Origin: Burkholderia sp. Bp9142
Lineage (GTDB): Bacteria > Pseudomonadota > Gammaproteobacteria > Burkholderiales > Burkholderiaceae
Reading direction: 5' to 3'
DNA length: 64,000 nucleotides
Assembly: GCF_003853415.1 (NCBI RefSeq)
Contig: NZ_QTPP01000032.1
Coordinates: 24,087-88,086, forward strand
Below, piece by piece: positions 18,405-27,166 of this stretch. The stretch's first letter is position 1. Every line of letters starts with the position of its first letter. Made by a program: the position numbers and the translations under genes. Under the pieces are notes generated by a model. It was not told the DNA's origin. It ran no database searches and was given only the letters and a program-made list of their open reading frames with translations.

Positions 18405-19028
18405 TCACGCACAGGCGGCTTCGATCAGCTGCGTGACCAGCGCGGGCGCGGCGCTGATCGGCGTTTCGCCGTGCCGGTAGGTCTGGCTGGCCGCGTAGAT
18501 GCCTTCGATCACGAGCGCGAGCGCATCGGCGAGCGCTTTCGGCTGCCGTGCGCCGGCGCCTTCGCACAACGCGACGAGCCGCTTCATCAGCTGTTCCTTG
18601 TTCTGCGCGACGCGCTCGCGCGCCGGGTGCGACGTATCCGGGAATTCGGCCGCGACGTTGACGAACGGGCAGCCGCGATAGTCCTTCTGCGTCGCGCGCT
18701 CCGCGAGATCGACGAAATACTGGATCAACTGCGCCTTCGGCTGGCCCGGATGCTTCGCGACACTCGAATCGAAACGCTCGAAGAAGCACGCATCCATCCG
18801 TTCCAGATACGCGAGGATCAGCTCATCCTTCGACGAAAACTGGCGGTACAGGCTCATCTTGTTGACGCCCGCGAGTTCCACGACCGCCTCGACACCGACC
18901 GCGCGCACCCCTTCCTTGTAAAACAGTTCCTCGGCGGCGCGCAGCAGGTGTTCCTGCGCGGCGGCCGCGGCGATCGGCCGCCGCGTGCGGCGTGCTGGCG
19001 GCTTGTTGGCGGCCTCGATGCCCGACAT
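18405..19028 (-). CDS. TetR/AcrR family transcriptional regulator
   Basis: 207 residues. The N-terminal helix-turn-helix (about residues 24-70) has LLRAAEELFYKEG followed by the recognition helix in GVNKMSLYRQFSSKDEL. The C-terminal ligand domain has YRGCPFVNVAAEFPD, a segment typical of the YxaF/LmrA-like subgroup. It is divergent from an MFS transporter. Two near-identical palindromes (19064-19079 and 19098-19113) occupy the intergenic space, so it most likely represses both itself and the transporter until a ligand binds. The ligand is unknown. Confidence 0.92.
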   Translation of the reverse strand: MSGIEAANKPPARRTRRPIAAAAAQEHLLRAAEELFYKEGVRAVGVEAVVELAGVNKMSLYRQFSSKDELILAYLERMDACFFERFDSSVAKHPGQPKAQLIQYFVDLAERATQKDYRGCPFVNVAAEFPDTSHPARERVAQNKEQLMKRLVALCEGAGARQPKALADALALVIEGIYAASQTYRHGETPISAAPALVTQLIEAACA

Positions 19029-19063
19029 GATGACCCTCGACTGTGTGATGGATTGCTTGACAT

Positions 19064-19079
19064 GTTACCGACTGGTAAC
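19064..19079. promoter_or_regulatory. Operator-like palindrome 1 (TetR)
   Basis: GTTACCGACTGGTAAC is a perfect inverted repeat of GTTACC/GGTAAC around GACT, 36 bases from the tetR start. Confidence 0.65.
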
Positions 19080-19097
19080 TACGATCGCAACACACTT

Positions 19098-19113
19098 GTG
19101 ACCGACCGGTAAC
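19098..19113. promoter_or_regulatory. Operator-like palindrome 2 (TetR)
   Basis: GTGACCGACCGGTAAC repeats palindrome 1 with two changes, and its centre is 34 bases (about three helical turns) away. It is probably a second dimer site controlling the MFS promoter. Confidence 0.65.
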
Positions 19114-19245
19114 AATGCCGGTCGGATCGACAGACAAATGCCACGTGTCGGCCCGGGTCAGCCGACGCAGCGTGCGGCGGAGGTGGCCTGGTGGTGAGGC
19201 GGGGCGGGCGCGCGGGCGCCGGGCCGCCAACTGGAGAACGAGAAC

Positions 19246-20529
19246 ATGAACTGGGCAGTGACACGAATCGGCGGGCGTTTCCACTACGGATGGCTCGCGG
19301 CGGCGGTGGTTTTCCTGATCCTGCTGGCGGCGGCCGGCACACGCGCGACGCCGAGCGTGCTGATGGTGCCGCTCGAGCGCGAACTCGGCTGGAGCCGCGC
19401 GGCGATTTCGCTGGCGATTTCGGTGAACATCGCGCTGTACGGCCTGACGGGCCCGTTCGCGGCCGCGGCGATGCAGCGCTTCGGGCTGCGGCCGACGATC
19501 CTGACCGCGCTGGTGACGATGAGCGCGGGCGTCGCGCTGTCGTCGATGATGACGCAGAGCTGGCAGATGGTGGTGATCTGGGGGCTGATGGTCGGCTGCT
19601 CGACCGGCGTCGTCGCCTTGACGCTGTCCGCGACCTTCGTCACGCGCTGGTTCCATGCGCGGCGCGGCCTCGTGATGGGCATCCTGACCGCGAGCACGGC
19701 CACCGGCCAGCTCGTGTTCCTGCCGATGCTCGCGGCGATCGCGCAGCGCCACGGCTGGCGGCCGGTCGTGCTGGTCGTCGCGGTGGCGGCCGCGATCGTG
19801 ATTCCGTTGGTCGCCTTCCTGCTGCCCGAGCGGCCGGCCGACGTGAAGCTGCGCCCGTACGGCGAGCCGGCCGATGCGCCGGCCGCGCCCGGCGCGACGA
19901 AGGAGAACCCGCTCGCGGTCGCGTTCCGCACGCTGCTGATGGCGAGCCGCTCGCGCGACTTCTGGCTGCTGTTCTTCAGCTTCTTCATCTGCGGCGCGAG
20001 CACCAACGGCTATGTCGGCACGCATCTGATCGCGATGTGCAGCGACTACGGGATGACCGAAGTGCAGGGCGCCTCGCTGCTGGCCGCGATGGGCGTGTTC
20101 GACCTGTTCGGCACGACGCTGTCGGGCTGGCTGTCCGACCGCTACGACAACCGCGTGCTGCTGTTCTGGTACTACGGGCTGCGCGGGCTGTCGCTGATCT
20201 ACCTGCCGCATGCGTTCGGCATCGATTTCTTCGGGCTGCCGCTGTTCGCGATGTTCTACGGGCTCGACTGGATCGCGACCGTGCCGCCGACCGTGCGGCT
20301 CGCCACTGACGTATTCGGCAAGGCCGCGGCACCGGTCGTGTTCGGCTGGATCGTCGCCGGCCACCAGCTCGGCGCGGCATTCGCGGCGCTCGGCGCGGGG
20401 TTGCTGCGTGCGAGCCTCGGCACCTATACGATCGCATCGATGATCTCGGGCGGACTCTGCATCGTCGGTGCGCTGATCGTGCTGCGGATCAACCGCGGCC
20501 CGTCCCGCGCGGCCGCGCAGGCAGCCTGA
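19246..20529 (+). CDS. MFS transporter, monocarboxylate/oxalate-type
   Basis: 427 residues with 12 predicted membrane helices and the usual central loop (about 195-225, EKPADVKLRPYGEP-like region). The N-terminal RFHYGWLAAAVVFLILL and ELGWSRAAISLAISV segments are characteristic of the OFA/MCT group that moves small carboxylates. The start at 19246 has GGAGAACG upstream. It is divergent from a TetR regulator with two operator-like sites between them, implying induction by the substrate or a metabolite. The substrate cannot be deduced from sequence. Confidence 0.88.
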   Translation: MNWAVTRIGGRFHYGWLAAAVVFLILLAAAGTRATPSVLMVPLERELGWSRAAISLAISVNIALYGLTGPFAAAAMQRFGLRPTILTALVTMSAGVALSSMMTQSWQMVVIWGLMVGCSTGVVALTLSATFVTRWFHARRGLVMGILTASTATGQLVFLPMLAAIAQRHGWRPVVLVVAVAAAIVIPLVAFLLPERPADVKLRPYGEPADAPAAPGATKENPLAVAFRTLLMASRSRDFWLLFFSFFICGASTNGYVGTHLIAMCSDYGMTEVQGASLLAAMGVFDLFGTTLSGWLSDRYDNRVLLFWYYGLRGLSLIYLPHAFGIDFFGLPLFAMFYGLDWIATVPPTVRLATDVFGKAAAPVVFGWIVAGHQLGAAFAALGAGLLRASLGTYTIASMISGGLCIVGALIVLRINRGPSRAAAQAA

Positions 20530-20687
20530 GCGTGACAATCCGGCCGGCCCGTGCGCGGGGGCGGCCGGTCCATGCGGGATCGGTGATTTGCATTGCGCGG
20601 GATGATCGGGCGCGTGGCGGCTCAAGCGGTTATGCTTGCGGTTGGCCGGGCGTTCGCGCCCCTTCATCGATGTCAGCGAGGAACCGC

Positions 20688-21293
20688 ATGTCCGTCAAAC
20701 CTGCTCCCACCACTGTTTCGATTCACGACCTGATCGCGGGCCGCTGGAGCCCACGCGCGTATTCGGACGAGCCGATCGGCGCCGCCGATCTGCACGCGGT
20801 GCTCGAAGCCGCGCGCTGGGCGCCGTCCGCGTATAACGCGCAGCCGTGGCGCTTCATCGTGTTCGATCGCACGCAGGACGAACCCGCGTTCAAGCGCGCA
20901 TTCGCGACGCTGGTGCCGTTCAACCAGGGCTGGAACGCACCGGCGCCGGTGCTCGTCGCCGTCACCGCGCACACGCTCACGCCGAAGGGCGAGCCGGCGC
21001 CGACCGCGTTGTACGACGCGGGCGCGGCCGCGATGTCGCTGGTGCTGCAGGCGCACGCGCTGGGCCTTGCCGCGCACCAGATGAGCGGCTTCGACGCGAA
21101 GGCGTTCCGCGACGCATTCGAGATTCCGGCCGACGTCGCGATTCCGGCGATCATCTCGCTTGGCCACTACGGCAACGTCGACAAGCTCGATCCCGTGCTG
21201 CGCGAGCGCGAAAAGGCGCCGCGCACGCGCCATGCGATCGGCGAGGTCGTCTATGCGGGCGCCTGGAAGAAGAGCTTCGACGCCGCGGCCTGA
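20688..21293 (+). CDS. Nitroreductase-family flavoprotein
   Basis: 201 residues. ATG 20688 follows GAGGA. The fold signatures are RWSPRAYSDEPIG, EAARWAPSAYNAQPWRF (the FMN phosphate and ring contacts) and, later, GAAAMSLVLQAHALGLAAHQMSGFD, with IISLGHYG near the end. Members bind FMN and reduce nitro compounds, quinones or related substrates with NAD(P)H. It is cytoplasmic. It follows the MFS transporter on the same strand after 158 bases, but there is no clear shared function. The physiological substrate is unknown. Confidence 0.9.
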   Translation: MSVKPAPTTVSIHDLIAGRWSPRAYSDEPIGAADLHAVLEAARWAPSAYNAQPWRFIVFDRTQDEPAFKRAFATLVPFNQGWNAPAPVLVAVTAHTLTPKGEPAPTALYDAGAAAMSLVLQAHALGLAAHQMSGFDAKAFRDAFEIPADVAIPAIISLGHYGNVDKLDPVLREREKAPRTRHAIGEVVYAGAWKKSFDAAA

Positions 21294-21488
21294 TTCCCCC
21301 GAGCGGGCGGCGGGGATGCGCTTCGCACCCCGTCCGCACCTGCCGCCGGCGCGCCGCCGTTGCGCCCGATCACCGTCCCGGGCCGGTTGCGCGGTACCGG
21401 TGGCCGGCCCCGGTTGTGATCCGACGGGCTTCATGTTAAAAAGCCCGTCCTTTCCGTTTTCGCGCCGGCCATGCTGCGGCACCTTCCC

Positions 21489-22739
21489 ATGACTTACTGC
21501 GCGATCGATTTCGGCACGTCCAATTCCGCCGTGGCGCTGCCCGGCGGCGACGGCATGCGCCTCGCGCCCGTCGAGGGCGACCACCTGACGCTGCCCACCG
21601 CGATCTTCTTCAATAACGACGAGGAGACGGTCGAATTCGGCCGCGCGGCGCTTGCGTCCTATATCGACGGTTTCGACGGCCGGCTGATGCGCTCGATGAA
21701 GAGCATCCTCGGCTCGCCGCTCGCGGAAACCACGACCGATCTCGGCGACGGCAGCGCGATGGCGTACACGGAGATCATCGCGCGCTTCCTGACGCACCTG
21801 AAGTGCAAGGCCGAAGCGCGCGCCGGCGCGCCGATCGCCCGCGCGGTGCTCGGCCGGCCGGTGTTCTTCGTCGACGACGATCCGCGTGCCGACCGCCTCG
21901 CACAGGACCAGCTCGAAGCGGCCGCGCAGTCGGTCGGTTTCACCGACGTCCATTTCCAGTACGAACCGATCGCGGCCGCGTTCGACTACGAGTCGCGCCA
22001 GCAGGCCGAACGGCTCGTGCTGGTCGCCGATATCGGCGGCGGTACGTCGGACTTCTCGCTGGTGCGCGTCGGGCCGGAGCGGATGGCGCGCCTCGAGCGC
22101 AAGGACGACGTGCTCGCGCACCACGGCGTGCATGTCGCCGGCACCGATTACGACCGCCGCGTCGAACTGGCGGCGATCCTGCCGGCGTTCGGCTATCGCT
22201 CGCTCGATCCCGAGGGCCGTGAGCTGCCGAACCGGATCTACTTCGACCTGGCGACCTGGCACCTGATCAACACGGTCTACACGCCGAAGCGGCTGGGCGA
22301 GCTCAAGCTGATGAAGCACCTGTACCAGGACGTGCGGCAGTACGACCGGCTCACGCGCGTGGTCGAGCAGCGGCTCGGACATGCGCTGATGGCACGTGCG
22401 GAAGAGGCGAAGATCGGCGTTGCGGCGGGCGGGGAGACGATGATCGACCTGAACGACGTGGAAGAGGATCTGCAGATCGCGTTCGACGCCGAGCGCCTCG
22501 TCGATGCGAGCGTCGACGACACCGCGCGCATCGTCGACGCCGCACGCGAAACGGTGCGGCTGGCGGGCGTCGCGCCGCGCGACGTCGGCGCGCTGTATTT
22601 CACCGGCGGCTCGACCGGGCTCGCGTTCCTGTCGGGTGCGCTCGCCGGCGCATTCCCGGACGCGCAGCCGGTGTTCGGCGATCGCCTCGCGAGCGTCGCG
22701 ACGGGGCTCGGCATTCACGCGCAGCGGCTGTTCGGCTGA
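21489..22739 (+). CDS. yegD: Hsp70-family protein, YegD type
   Basis: 416 residues from ATG 21489, chosen because the body starts MTYCAIDFGTSNSAVAL, the phosphate-1 loop of the actin/Hsp70 ATPase. The second loop VADIGGGTSDFSLV and the adenosine motif YFTGGSTGLAF are present. The protein ends with the ATPase domain, without the ~200-residue substrate-binding domain of DnaK, as in E. coli YegD. It should bind and hydrolyse ATP; its client or partner is unknown. It stands alone and is followed by a strong bidirectional terminator. Confidence 0.9.
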   Translation: MTYCAIDFGTSNSAVALPGGDGMRLAPVEGDHLTLPTAIFFNNDEETVEFGRAALASYIDGFDGRLMRSMKSILGSPLAETTTDLGDGSAMAYTEIIARFLTHLKCKAEARAGAPIARAVLGRPVFFVDDDPRADRLAQDQLEAAAQSVGFTDVHFQYEPIAAAFDYESRQQAERLVLVADIGGGTSDFSLVRVGPERMARLERKDDVLAHHGVHVAGTDYDRRVELAAILPAFGYRSLDPEGRELPNRIYFDLATWHLINTVYTPKRLGELKLMKHLYQDVRQYDRLTRVVEQRLGHALMARAEEAKIGVAAGGETMIDLNDVEEDLQIAFDAERLVDASVDDTARIVDAARETVRLAGVAPRDVGALYFTGGSTGLAFLSGALAGAFPDAQPVFGDRLASVATGLGIHAQRLFG

Positions 22740-22790
22740 ACGAAGGTTATCCGGACGGGCGGCGGCGCATGGCTGCCGCGCCGACAAACA

Positions 22791-22818
22791 AAAAGCCCCG
22801 CCGAAGCGGGGCTTTTTT
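22791..22818. terminator. Bidirectional intrinsic terminator
   Basis: AAAAGCCCCGC and GCGGGGCTTTT arms around CGAA are followed by T on the plus strand and, mirrored, on the minus strand. It separates the convergent yegD and cold-shock genes. Confidence 0.9.
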
Positions 22819-22839
22819 ACACGAAATATCGCGCCGAAC

Positions 22840-23043
22840 TTAGACCGGACGGATGTTCGCAGCTTGCAGACCCTTCGGGCCCGTCTTCACTTCGAATTCA
22901 ACCTTCTGGTTTTCTTGCAGCGTCTTGAAACCTTCGACGCGGATTTCCGAGAAGTGCGCGAACAGATCGTCGCCGCCGCCTTCCGGGGTGATGAAGCCGA
23001 AGCCCTTTGCGTCATTGAACCACTTGACGGTACCGGTTGCCAT
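22840..23043 (-). CDS. cspA: Cold-shock protein
   Basis: 67 residues, exactly one cold-shock domain. RNP1 appears as KGFGFI and RNP2 as DLFAHF; the start is MATGTVKWFND, and the end GPKGLQAANIRPV is typical. It binds single-stranded RNA or DNA and melts RNA structure at low temperature. The predicted transcript has a ~140-base 5' leader from a near-consensus promoter at 23191-23219, the arrangement used by cold-inducible csp genes for post-transcriptional control. Several csp paralogues exist in Burkholderia, so the exact letter is not meaningful. Confidence 0.96.
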   Translation of the reverse strand: MATGTVKWFNDAKGFGFITPEGGGDDLFAHFSEIRVEGFKTLQENQKVEFEVKTGPKGLQAANIRPV

Positions 23044-23184
23044 GTTACTTGTTCCTAAAAAGATAAAACGGGGCCGAGGCCCATGGGTGCGGAAAATCAA
23101 GGAAGGGGGTAATAGGACCAACCGGAGTACCGTTGATGGGCGAACTACGAAAGAACCAATTCACTCGCCGCTTGAAATCCTGCA
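23044..23184 (-). promoter_or_regulatory. Long 5' leader of the cold-shock mRNA
   Basis: Between the predicted start of transcription and the csp ATG lie about 140 untranslated bases. Long structured leaders that switch with temperature are known for E. coli cspA; a similar role here is inference. Confidence 0.5.
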
Positions 23185-23190
23185 ACGTTG

Positions 23191-23219
23191 TTTATACGGC
23201 TAATCGCTCGCGCGGTCAA
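23191..23219 (-). promoter_or_regulatory. Near-consensus promoter of the cold-shock gene
   Basis: On the minus strand TTGACC and TATAAA are separated by exactly 17 bases, the best sigma-70-type match found in the window. Confidence 0.75.
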
Positions 23220-23462
23220 CCGGATTTCCATGCACTCAGGGTTATTGCGGGGTTCAGGTTTACAAACCTTGCAAATGGCGCGAATTTTTTGTAGGGGCTG
23301 AACGATTTTGGCGCCAACTTGCAGGTGCAACCCGTTAAACTACGCGCCGCTGGACGGGTTGCTCCGATCGGGTGATCCGTCCCCCCAAAATGGCGTGCGC
23401 GGTGCTGTCCGAGCCGATCCCGGACCGCAGGCCGACCCGCTTTTTGAGACACAGGAGAGGAT
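23220..23462. other. Divergent upstream region with palindrome and stem-loop
   Basis: Contains the 14-base palindrome AGGTTTACAAACCT (23256-23269) and a 9-bp stem GCAACCCGT/ACGGGTTGC (23327-23335 with 23354-23362) before the permease gene. Either could be regulatory; the factor is unknown. Confidence 0.4.
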
Positions 23463-25061
23463 GTGAAGAGTTCTATTCAACGGAACATCGGCCCGTTTGC
23501 ACTGATGCTGACGGGGCTGGGTTCGATTATCGGCTCGGGCTGGCTGTTCGGCGCCTGGAAGGCCGCGAAGATCGCCGGTCCGGCGGCGATCTGCGCATGG
23601 ATCATCGGTGCGGTCGTTATTCTCGCGATTGCGCTGACGTATGCCGAGCTGGGCGCGATGTTCCCCGAGTCGGGCGGCATGGTGCGCTACGCACGTTACT
23701 CGCACGGTTCGCTGGTGGGCTTCATCAGCGCGTGGGCGAACTGGATCGCGATCGTATCGGTGATCCCGATCGAGGCGGAAGCGTCGATCCAGTACATGAG
23801 CACGTGGCCGTATCCGTGGGCGCACGCGCTGTTCGTCAACGGCGAGCTGACGACACCGGGCCTGCTGCTGTCGGCCGTGCTGGTCGTCATCTACTTCCTG
23901 CTGAACTACTGGGGCGTCAAGGCCTTCGCGCGGGCGAACACCGCGATCACGATCTTCAAGTTCCTGATTCCCGGTCTCACGATCCTCGGCCTGATGCTGA
24001 CGAGCTTCCACTCGGAGAACCTCGGCACCGCATCGAATGCGAGCTTTGCGCCGTACGGCTGGTCGGCCGTGCTGACCGCGGTCGCGACGAGCGGCATCGT
24101 GTTCGCGTTCAACGGCTTCCAGAGTCCGGTGAACCTGGCCGGTGAAGCGCGCGATCCGTCGCGCAGCGTGCCGTTCGCGGTGATCACGTCGATCCTGCTC
24201 GCGCTCGTGATCTACGTGCTGCTGCAGATGGCGTACATCGGCTCGGTGAATCCGGCCGACGTCGCGAAGGGCTGGGCGCACTTCAACTTCTCGTCGCCGT
24301 TCGCGGAACTCGCGATCGCGCTGAACCTGAACTGGCTGGCGATCCTGCTTTACGTTGACGCATTCATCAGCCCGAGCGGCACCGGTACGACCTACATGGC
24401 GACGACCACCCGCATGATCTACGCGATGGAGCGCAACAACACGATGCCGAAGATGTTCGGCAACGTGCACCCGATCTACGGCGTGCCGCGCCAGGCGATG
24501 TGGTTCAACCTGCTCGTGTCGTTCATCTTCCTGTTCTTCTTCCGCGGCTGGAGCTCGCTCGCGGCGGTGATCTCGGTCGCGACGGTGATCTCGTACCTGA
24601 CCGGCCCGATCAGCCTGATGGCGCTGCGCCGCGCGGCGACCGACATCGAGCGTCCGCTGTCGATCCCGCTGATGAAGCTCATCGCACCGTTCGCGTTCGT
24701 CTGCGCGTCGCTGATCCTGTACTGGGCGAAGTGGCCGCTGACCGGCGAAATCATCCTGCTGATGATCGTCGCGCTGCCGGTGTACTTCTTCTTCCAGGCC
24801 AAGGCCGGCTGGACCGGCTGGAGCGCCGACCTGAAGGCCGCATGGTGGCTGGTTGCGTACCTGCCGACGATGGCCGTGCTGTCGCTCATCGGCAGCAAGG
24901 AGTTCGGCGGTCACGGCGTGCTGCCGTACGGCTGGGACATGCTGATCGTCGCGGCAATCTCGCTGGTGTTCTACTTCTGGGGCGTGAACACGGGCTACCG
25001 GACCACGTATCTCGACGAGCGCGAGTCGCACGAAGAGATCCTCGAACGGGTCGGTGCCTGA
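23463..25061 (+). CDS. APC-family amino-acid permease
   Basis: 532 residues from a GTG start right after AGGAGAGG. About 12-14 membrane helices. The first helix carries LTGLGSIIGSGWLFG, the unwound substrate-binding segment of the APC fold, followed by TYAELGAMFPESGGMVRYA. It resembles the aspartate/glutamate-type branch (AspT/YjeM-like long APC permeases) by length, but the substrate is not determinable. It lies in the inner membrane. Upstream are a palindrome and a stem-loop that may regulate it; downstream is a 15-bp-stem terminator. Confidence 0.9.
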   Translation: MKSSIQRNIGPFALMLTGLGSIIGSGWLFGAWKAAKIAGPAAICAWIIGAVVILAIALTYAELGAMFPESGGMVRYARYSHGSLVGFISAWANWIAIVSVIPIEAEASIQYMSTWPYPWAHALFVNGELTTPGLLLSAVLVVIYFLLNYWGVKAFARANTAITIFKFLIPGLTILGLMLTSFHSENLGTASNASFAPYGWSAVLTAVATSGIVFAFNGFQSPVNLAGEARDPSRSVPFAVITSILLALVIYVLLQMAYIGSVNPADVAKGWAHFNFSSPFAELAIALNLNWLAILLYVDAFISPSGTGTTYMATTTRMIYAMERNNTMPKMFGNVHPIYGVPRQAMWFNLLVSFIFLFFFRGWSSLAAVISVATVISYLTGPISLMALRRAATDIERPLSIPLMKLIAPFAFVCASLILYWAKWPLTGEIILLMIVALPVYFFFQAKAGWTGWSADLKAAWWLVAYLPTMAVLSLIGSKEFGGHGVLPYGWDMLIVAAISLVFYFWGVNTGYRTTYLDERESHEEILERVGA

Positions 25062-25103
25062 CGCCTGACCTGCCACCGGAATCGGCGGTGGCGGAAAGCA
25101 CGA

Positions 25104-25136
25104 GAAGCCCGCCCGAGCGATGCTCGGGCGGGCTTC
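25104..25136 (+). terminator. Intrinsic terminator
   Basis: A perfect 15-bp stem (GAAGCCCGCCCGAGC and complement) with a 3-base loop, followed by TTGTTTGT, 42 bases past the permease stop. Confidence 0.8.
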
Positions 25137-25167
25137 TTGTTTGTGGTCGCCGGTTGTGCCGCGCGAC

Positions 25168-25959
25168 TCAGGCGGCCGCGCTCGCGAACACGTAGTTCGT
25201 CATCGCGAGCACGCGTTGGTACGTGCCGAGCGACTGGATGCCGAGCCGATAGTCGTCGTCGGCCGCACCGAGCGCGGTGAACACCGGCAGCAGATGTTCG
25301 TCGGTCGGATGCATCAGTGCGGCGTGCGGCGCCTGCCGGCGATAGTCGAGCAGTGCATCGACGTCGCGCGCGGCGAGCTTCGCCTCGAACCAGCCGGTGA
25401 ATTCGGCGACGCGCGGGTCCGCATCCTCGGGCGCCGCGCCGAAATCGGCCGCGCGCAGGTTGTGCGTGATCTGGCCCGAGCCGATCACCATCACACCTTC
25501 GTCGCGCAGCGGCCGCAGCGCACGGCCGAGCGCGAAGTGATGGGCCGCATCCGCGCGCGGCTGGATCGACAACTGCGCGATCGGCACGTCGGCTTCCGGA
25601 AACATCAGCAGCATCGGCACCCACGCGCCGTGGTCGAGGCCGTGCTCGGTCGTCGCGGTCGCGATGCCGGCTGCGTTCAGCAGCGCCGCCGCCCGTTCGG
25701 CGACCTCGGGCGCGCCCGGTACCGGATAGCGGATCTCGTACAGCGCGCGCGGGAAGCCGTAGAAGTCGTGGATCGTTTCCGGGTGTGCGGCCACGCTCGC
25801 GACCGGCTGCTGCGTGCCCCAGTGCGCGGACAACATCAGCACCGCGCGCGGGCGCGGCAATTCGGCACCGAGGTGCGTGAACGCGCCGGACGGCAGCGTC
25901 GGGTCGATCGGCAGCGTCGGCGCGCCGTGGGACAGGTAAAGCGAGGGCAAGCGGTTCAT
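25168..25959 (-). CDS. Class III extradiol dioxygenase (LigB/YgiD type)
   Basis: 263 residues from ATG 25959. Metal-ligand candidates are His11 (LYLSHGAPT), His46 (LSAHWGTQ) and His in MLMFPEADVP/ITHN further on, the pattern of the LigB superfamily clade with plant DOPA 4,5-dioxygenase and E. coli YgiD. Such enzymes use non-haem iron or zinc to cleave catechols next to the hydroxyls. The physiological substrate in Burkholderia is not known. It is monocistronic, cytoplasmic, with no signal peptide. The upstream-extended frame to 26205 has no ribosome site and is rejected. Confidence 0.88.
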   Translation of the reverse strand: MNRLPSLYLSHGAPTLPIDPTLPSGAFTHLGAELPRPRAVLMLSAHWGTQQPVASVAAHPETIHDFYGFPRALYEIRYPVPGAPEVAERAAALLNAAGIATATTEHGLDHGAWVPMLLMFPEADVPIAQLSIQPRADAAHHFALGRALRPLRDEGVMVIGSGQITHNLRAADFGAAPEDADPRVAEFTGWFEAKLAARDVDALLDYRRQAPHAALMHPTDEHLLPVFTALGAADDDYRLGIQSLGTYQRVLAMTNYVFASAAA

Positions 25960-26177
25960 GGTGGGAGCCTGCAAAAGGGTTTGCCTGTGACTATAGGCGC
26001 GCACCGCGCGTTGATAAACCGGCTGCGTGGAATTTGATTGAATCTCGCTGGTTGATAATGCGGCAGGTTCCGCGTGCGCGAGAGCAGGTGGAGCTTGAGA
26101 GGAGTGGATCGAGCCGGAAGGCGGCTGAATCGACGAAGATGCGTGAAGAACCGAGCGGATGCGTCGCGTCGAACGGC

Positions 26178-26774
26178 TTACTGCGCGGGCCGGATGCCGG
26201 CCCACGGCGTCGTCATCGGCGCACTGAGCGCGAACAGGTCGAGCACGCGCGTGACGGTCTGGTCGACGAGTTCCTCGATCGTCTTCGGCATTGCGTAGAA
26301 CGCGGGCAGCGGCGGAAACACGATGCCGCCCATTTCGGTCACGGCGGTCATGTTGCGCAGATGCGCGAGGTTGAACGGCGTTTCGCGCACCATCAGCACG
26401 AGTCGGCGGCGTTCCTTCAGCGTGACGTCGGCCGCGCGCGTGATCAGGTTGTCCGACAGCCCGTGCGCGACGCTCGCGAGCGTCTTCATCGAGCAGGGTG
26501 CGATCACCATCCCGTCGGTTGCGAATGAACCCGATGCGATCGTCGCGCCGACATCGCGCACCGAATGCACGACATCCGCCCGCCTTTCGACCTCGGCCTT
26601 CGACAGCTTCAGTTCATGCTGGATATTGAGCCAGCCGGCGTTCGAAACCAGCAGATGCGTTTCGACGCCGCCGGCGGCGCGCAGCAATTCGAGCAGCCGC
26701 ACGCCGTAGACCGCGCCGGTGGCGCCGGTGATCGCGACGATCAGCCGGCGCGGCGGCGCGCTGGGGGATGCCAT
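26178..26774 (-). CDS. ubiX: Flavin prenyltransferase UbiX
   Basis: 198 residues. The flavoprotein fold begins VAITGATGAVYGVRLLELL and contains the FMN-contact segments GSFATDGMVIAPCSMKTLA and LVLMVRETPFNLAHLRNM, diagnostic of UbiX/Pad1. The enzyme attaches a dimethylallyl group to FMN, making the prenyl-FMN cofactor of the decarboxylase UbiD in ubiquinone synthesis and of aromatic-acid decarboxylases. It is last in the hemA-prfA-prmC-grxD-ubiX run, 13 bases after grxD, so probably co-transcribed. Partner ubiD is not in the window. Confidence 0.95.
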   Translation of the reverse strand: MASPSAPPRRLIVAITGATGAVYGVRLLELLRAAGGVETHLLVSNAGWLNIQHELKLSKAEVERRADVVHSVRDVGATIASGSFATDGMVIAPCSMKTLASVAHGLSDNLITRAADVTLKERRRLVLMVRETPFNLAHLRNMTAVTEMGGIVFPPLPAFYAMPKTIEELVDQTVTRVLDLFALSAPMTTPWAGIRPAQ

Positions 26775-26787
26775 CGGGGAGGGGACG

Positions 26788-27099
26788 TTACGCGGCGGCG
26801 AACAGTTGCTGCAGTTCGCCGGACTGGTACATCTCCATCATGATGTCCGAGCCGCCGATGAATTCGCCCTTCACGTACAGCTGCGGGATGGTCGGCCAGT
26901 TCGAGAATTCCTTGATGCCCTGGCGGATTTCGTCGTCCTCGAGCACGTTGACCGTCTTGAACTGGTCGACGCCGCAGGCTTTCAGCACCTGCACGGCGCG
27001 GCCGGAGAAGCCGCACATCGGGAATTGCGCGTTGCCCTTCATGAAGAGCACGACCTGGTTTTCGTCGACGATTTGCTTGATACGTTGTTGGGTGTCCAT
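26788..27099 (-). CDS. grxD: Monothiol glutaredoxin Grx4
   Basis: 103 residues with the monothiol active site CGFS (Cys29-Ser32) and the glutathione-binding WPTIPQLYVKGEFIGGSDI segment. GrxD binds a [2Fe-2S] cluster with glutathione at a dimer interface and passes it to client proteins. The start at 27099 gives MDTQQRIKQIV, as in homologues. It lies 67 bases after prmC and 13 bases before ubiX on the same strand. Length and motif are normal. Confidence 0.97.
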   Translation of the reverse strand: MDTQQRIKQIVDENQVVLFMKGNAQFPMCGFSGRAVQVLKACGVDQFKTVNVLEDDEIRQGIKEFSNWPTIPQLYVKGEFIGGSDIMMEMYQSGELQQLFAAA

Positions 27100-27166
27100 G
27101 ACTGACCTTGCGTTTGCGGGGCGTTGGAACGAAATGATAGCGGATTTCAACCGGGCGGGCCGGCCA

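Noticed and set aside
18823..20667. 614-codon minus-strand frame
   Set aside because: Antisense to the MFS transporter; low-complexity His/Arg composition.
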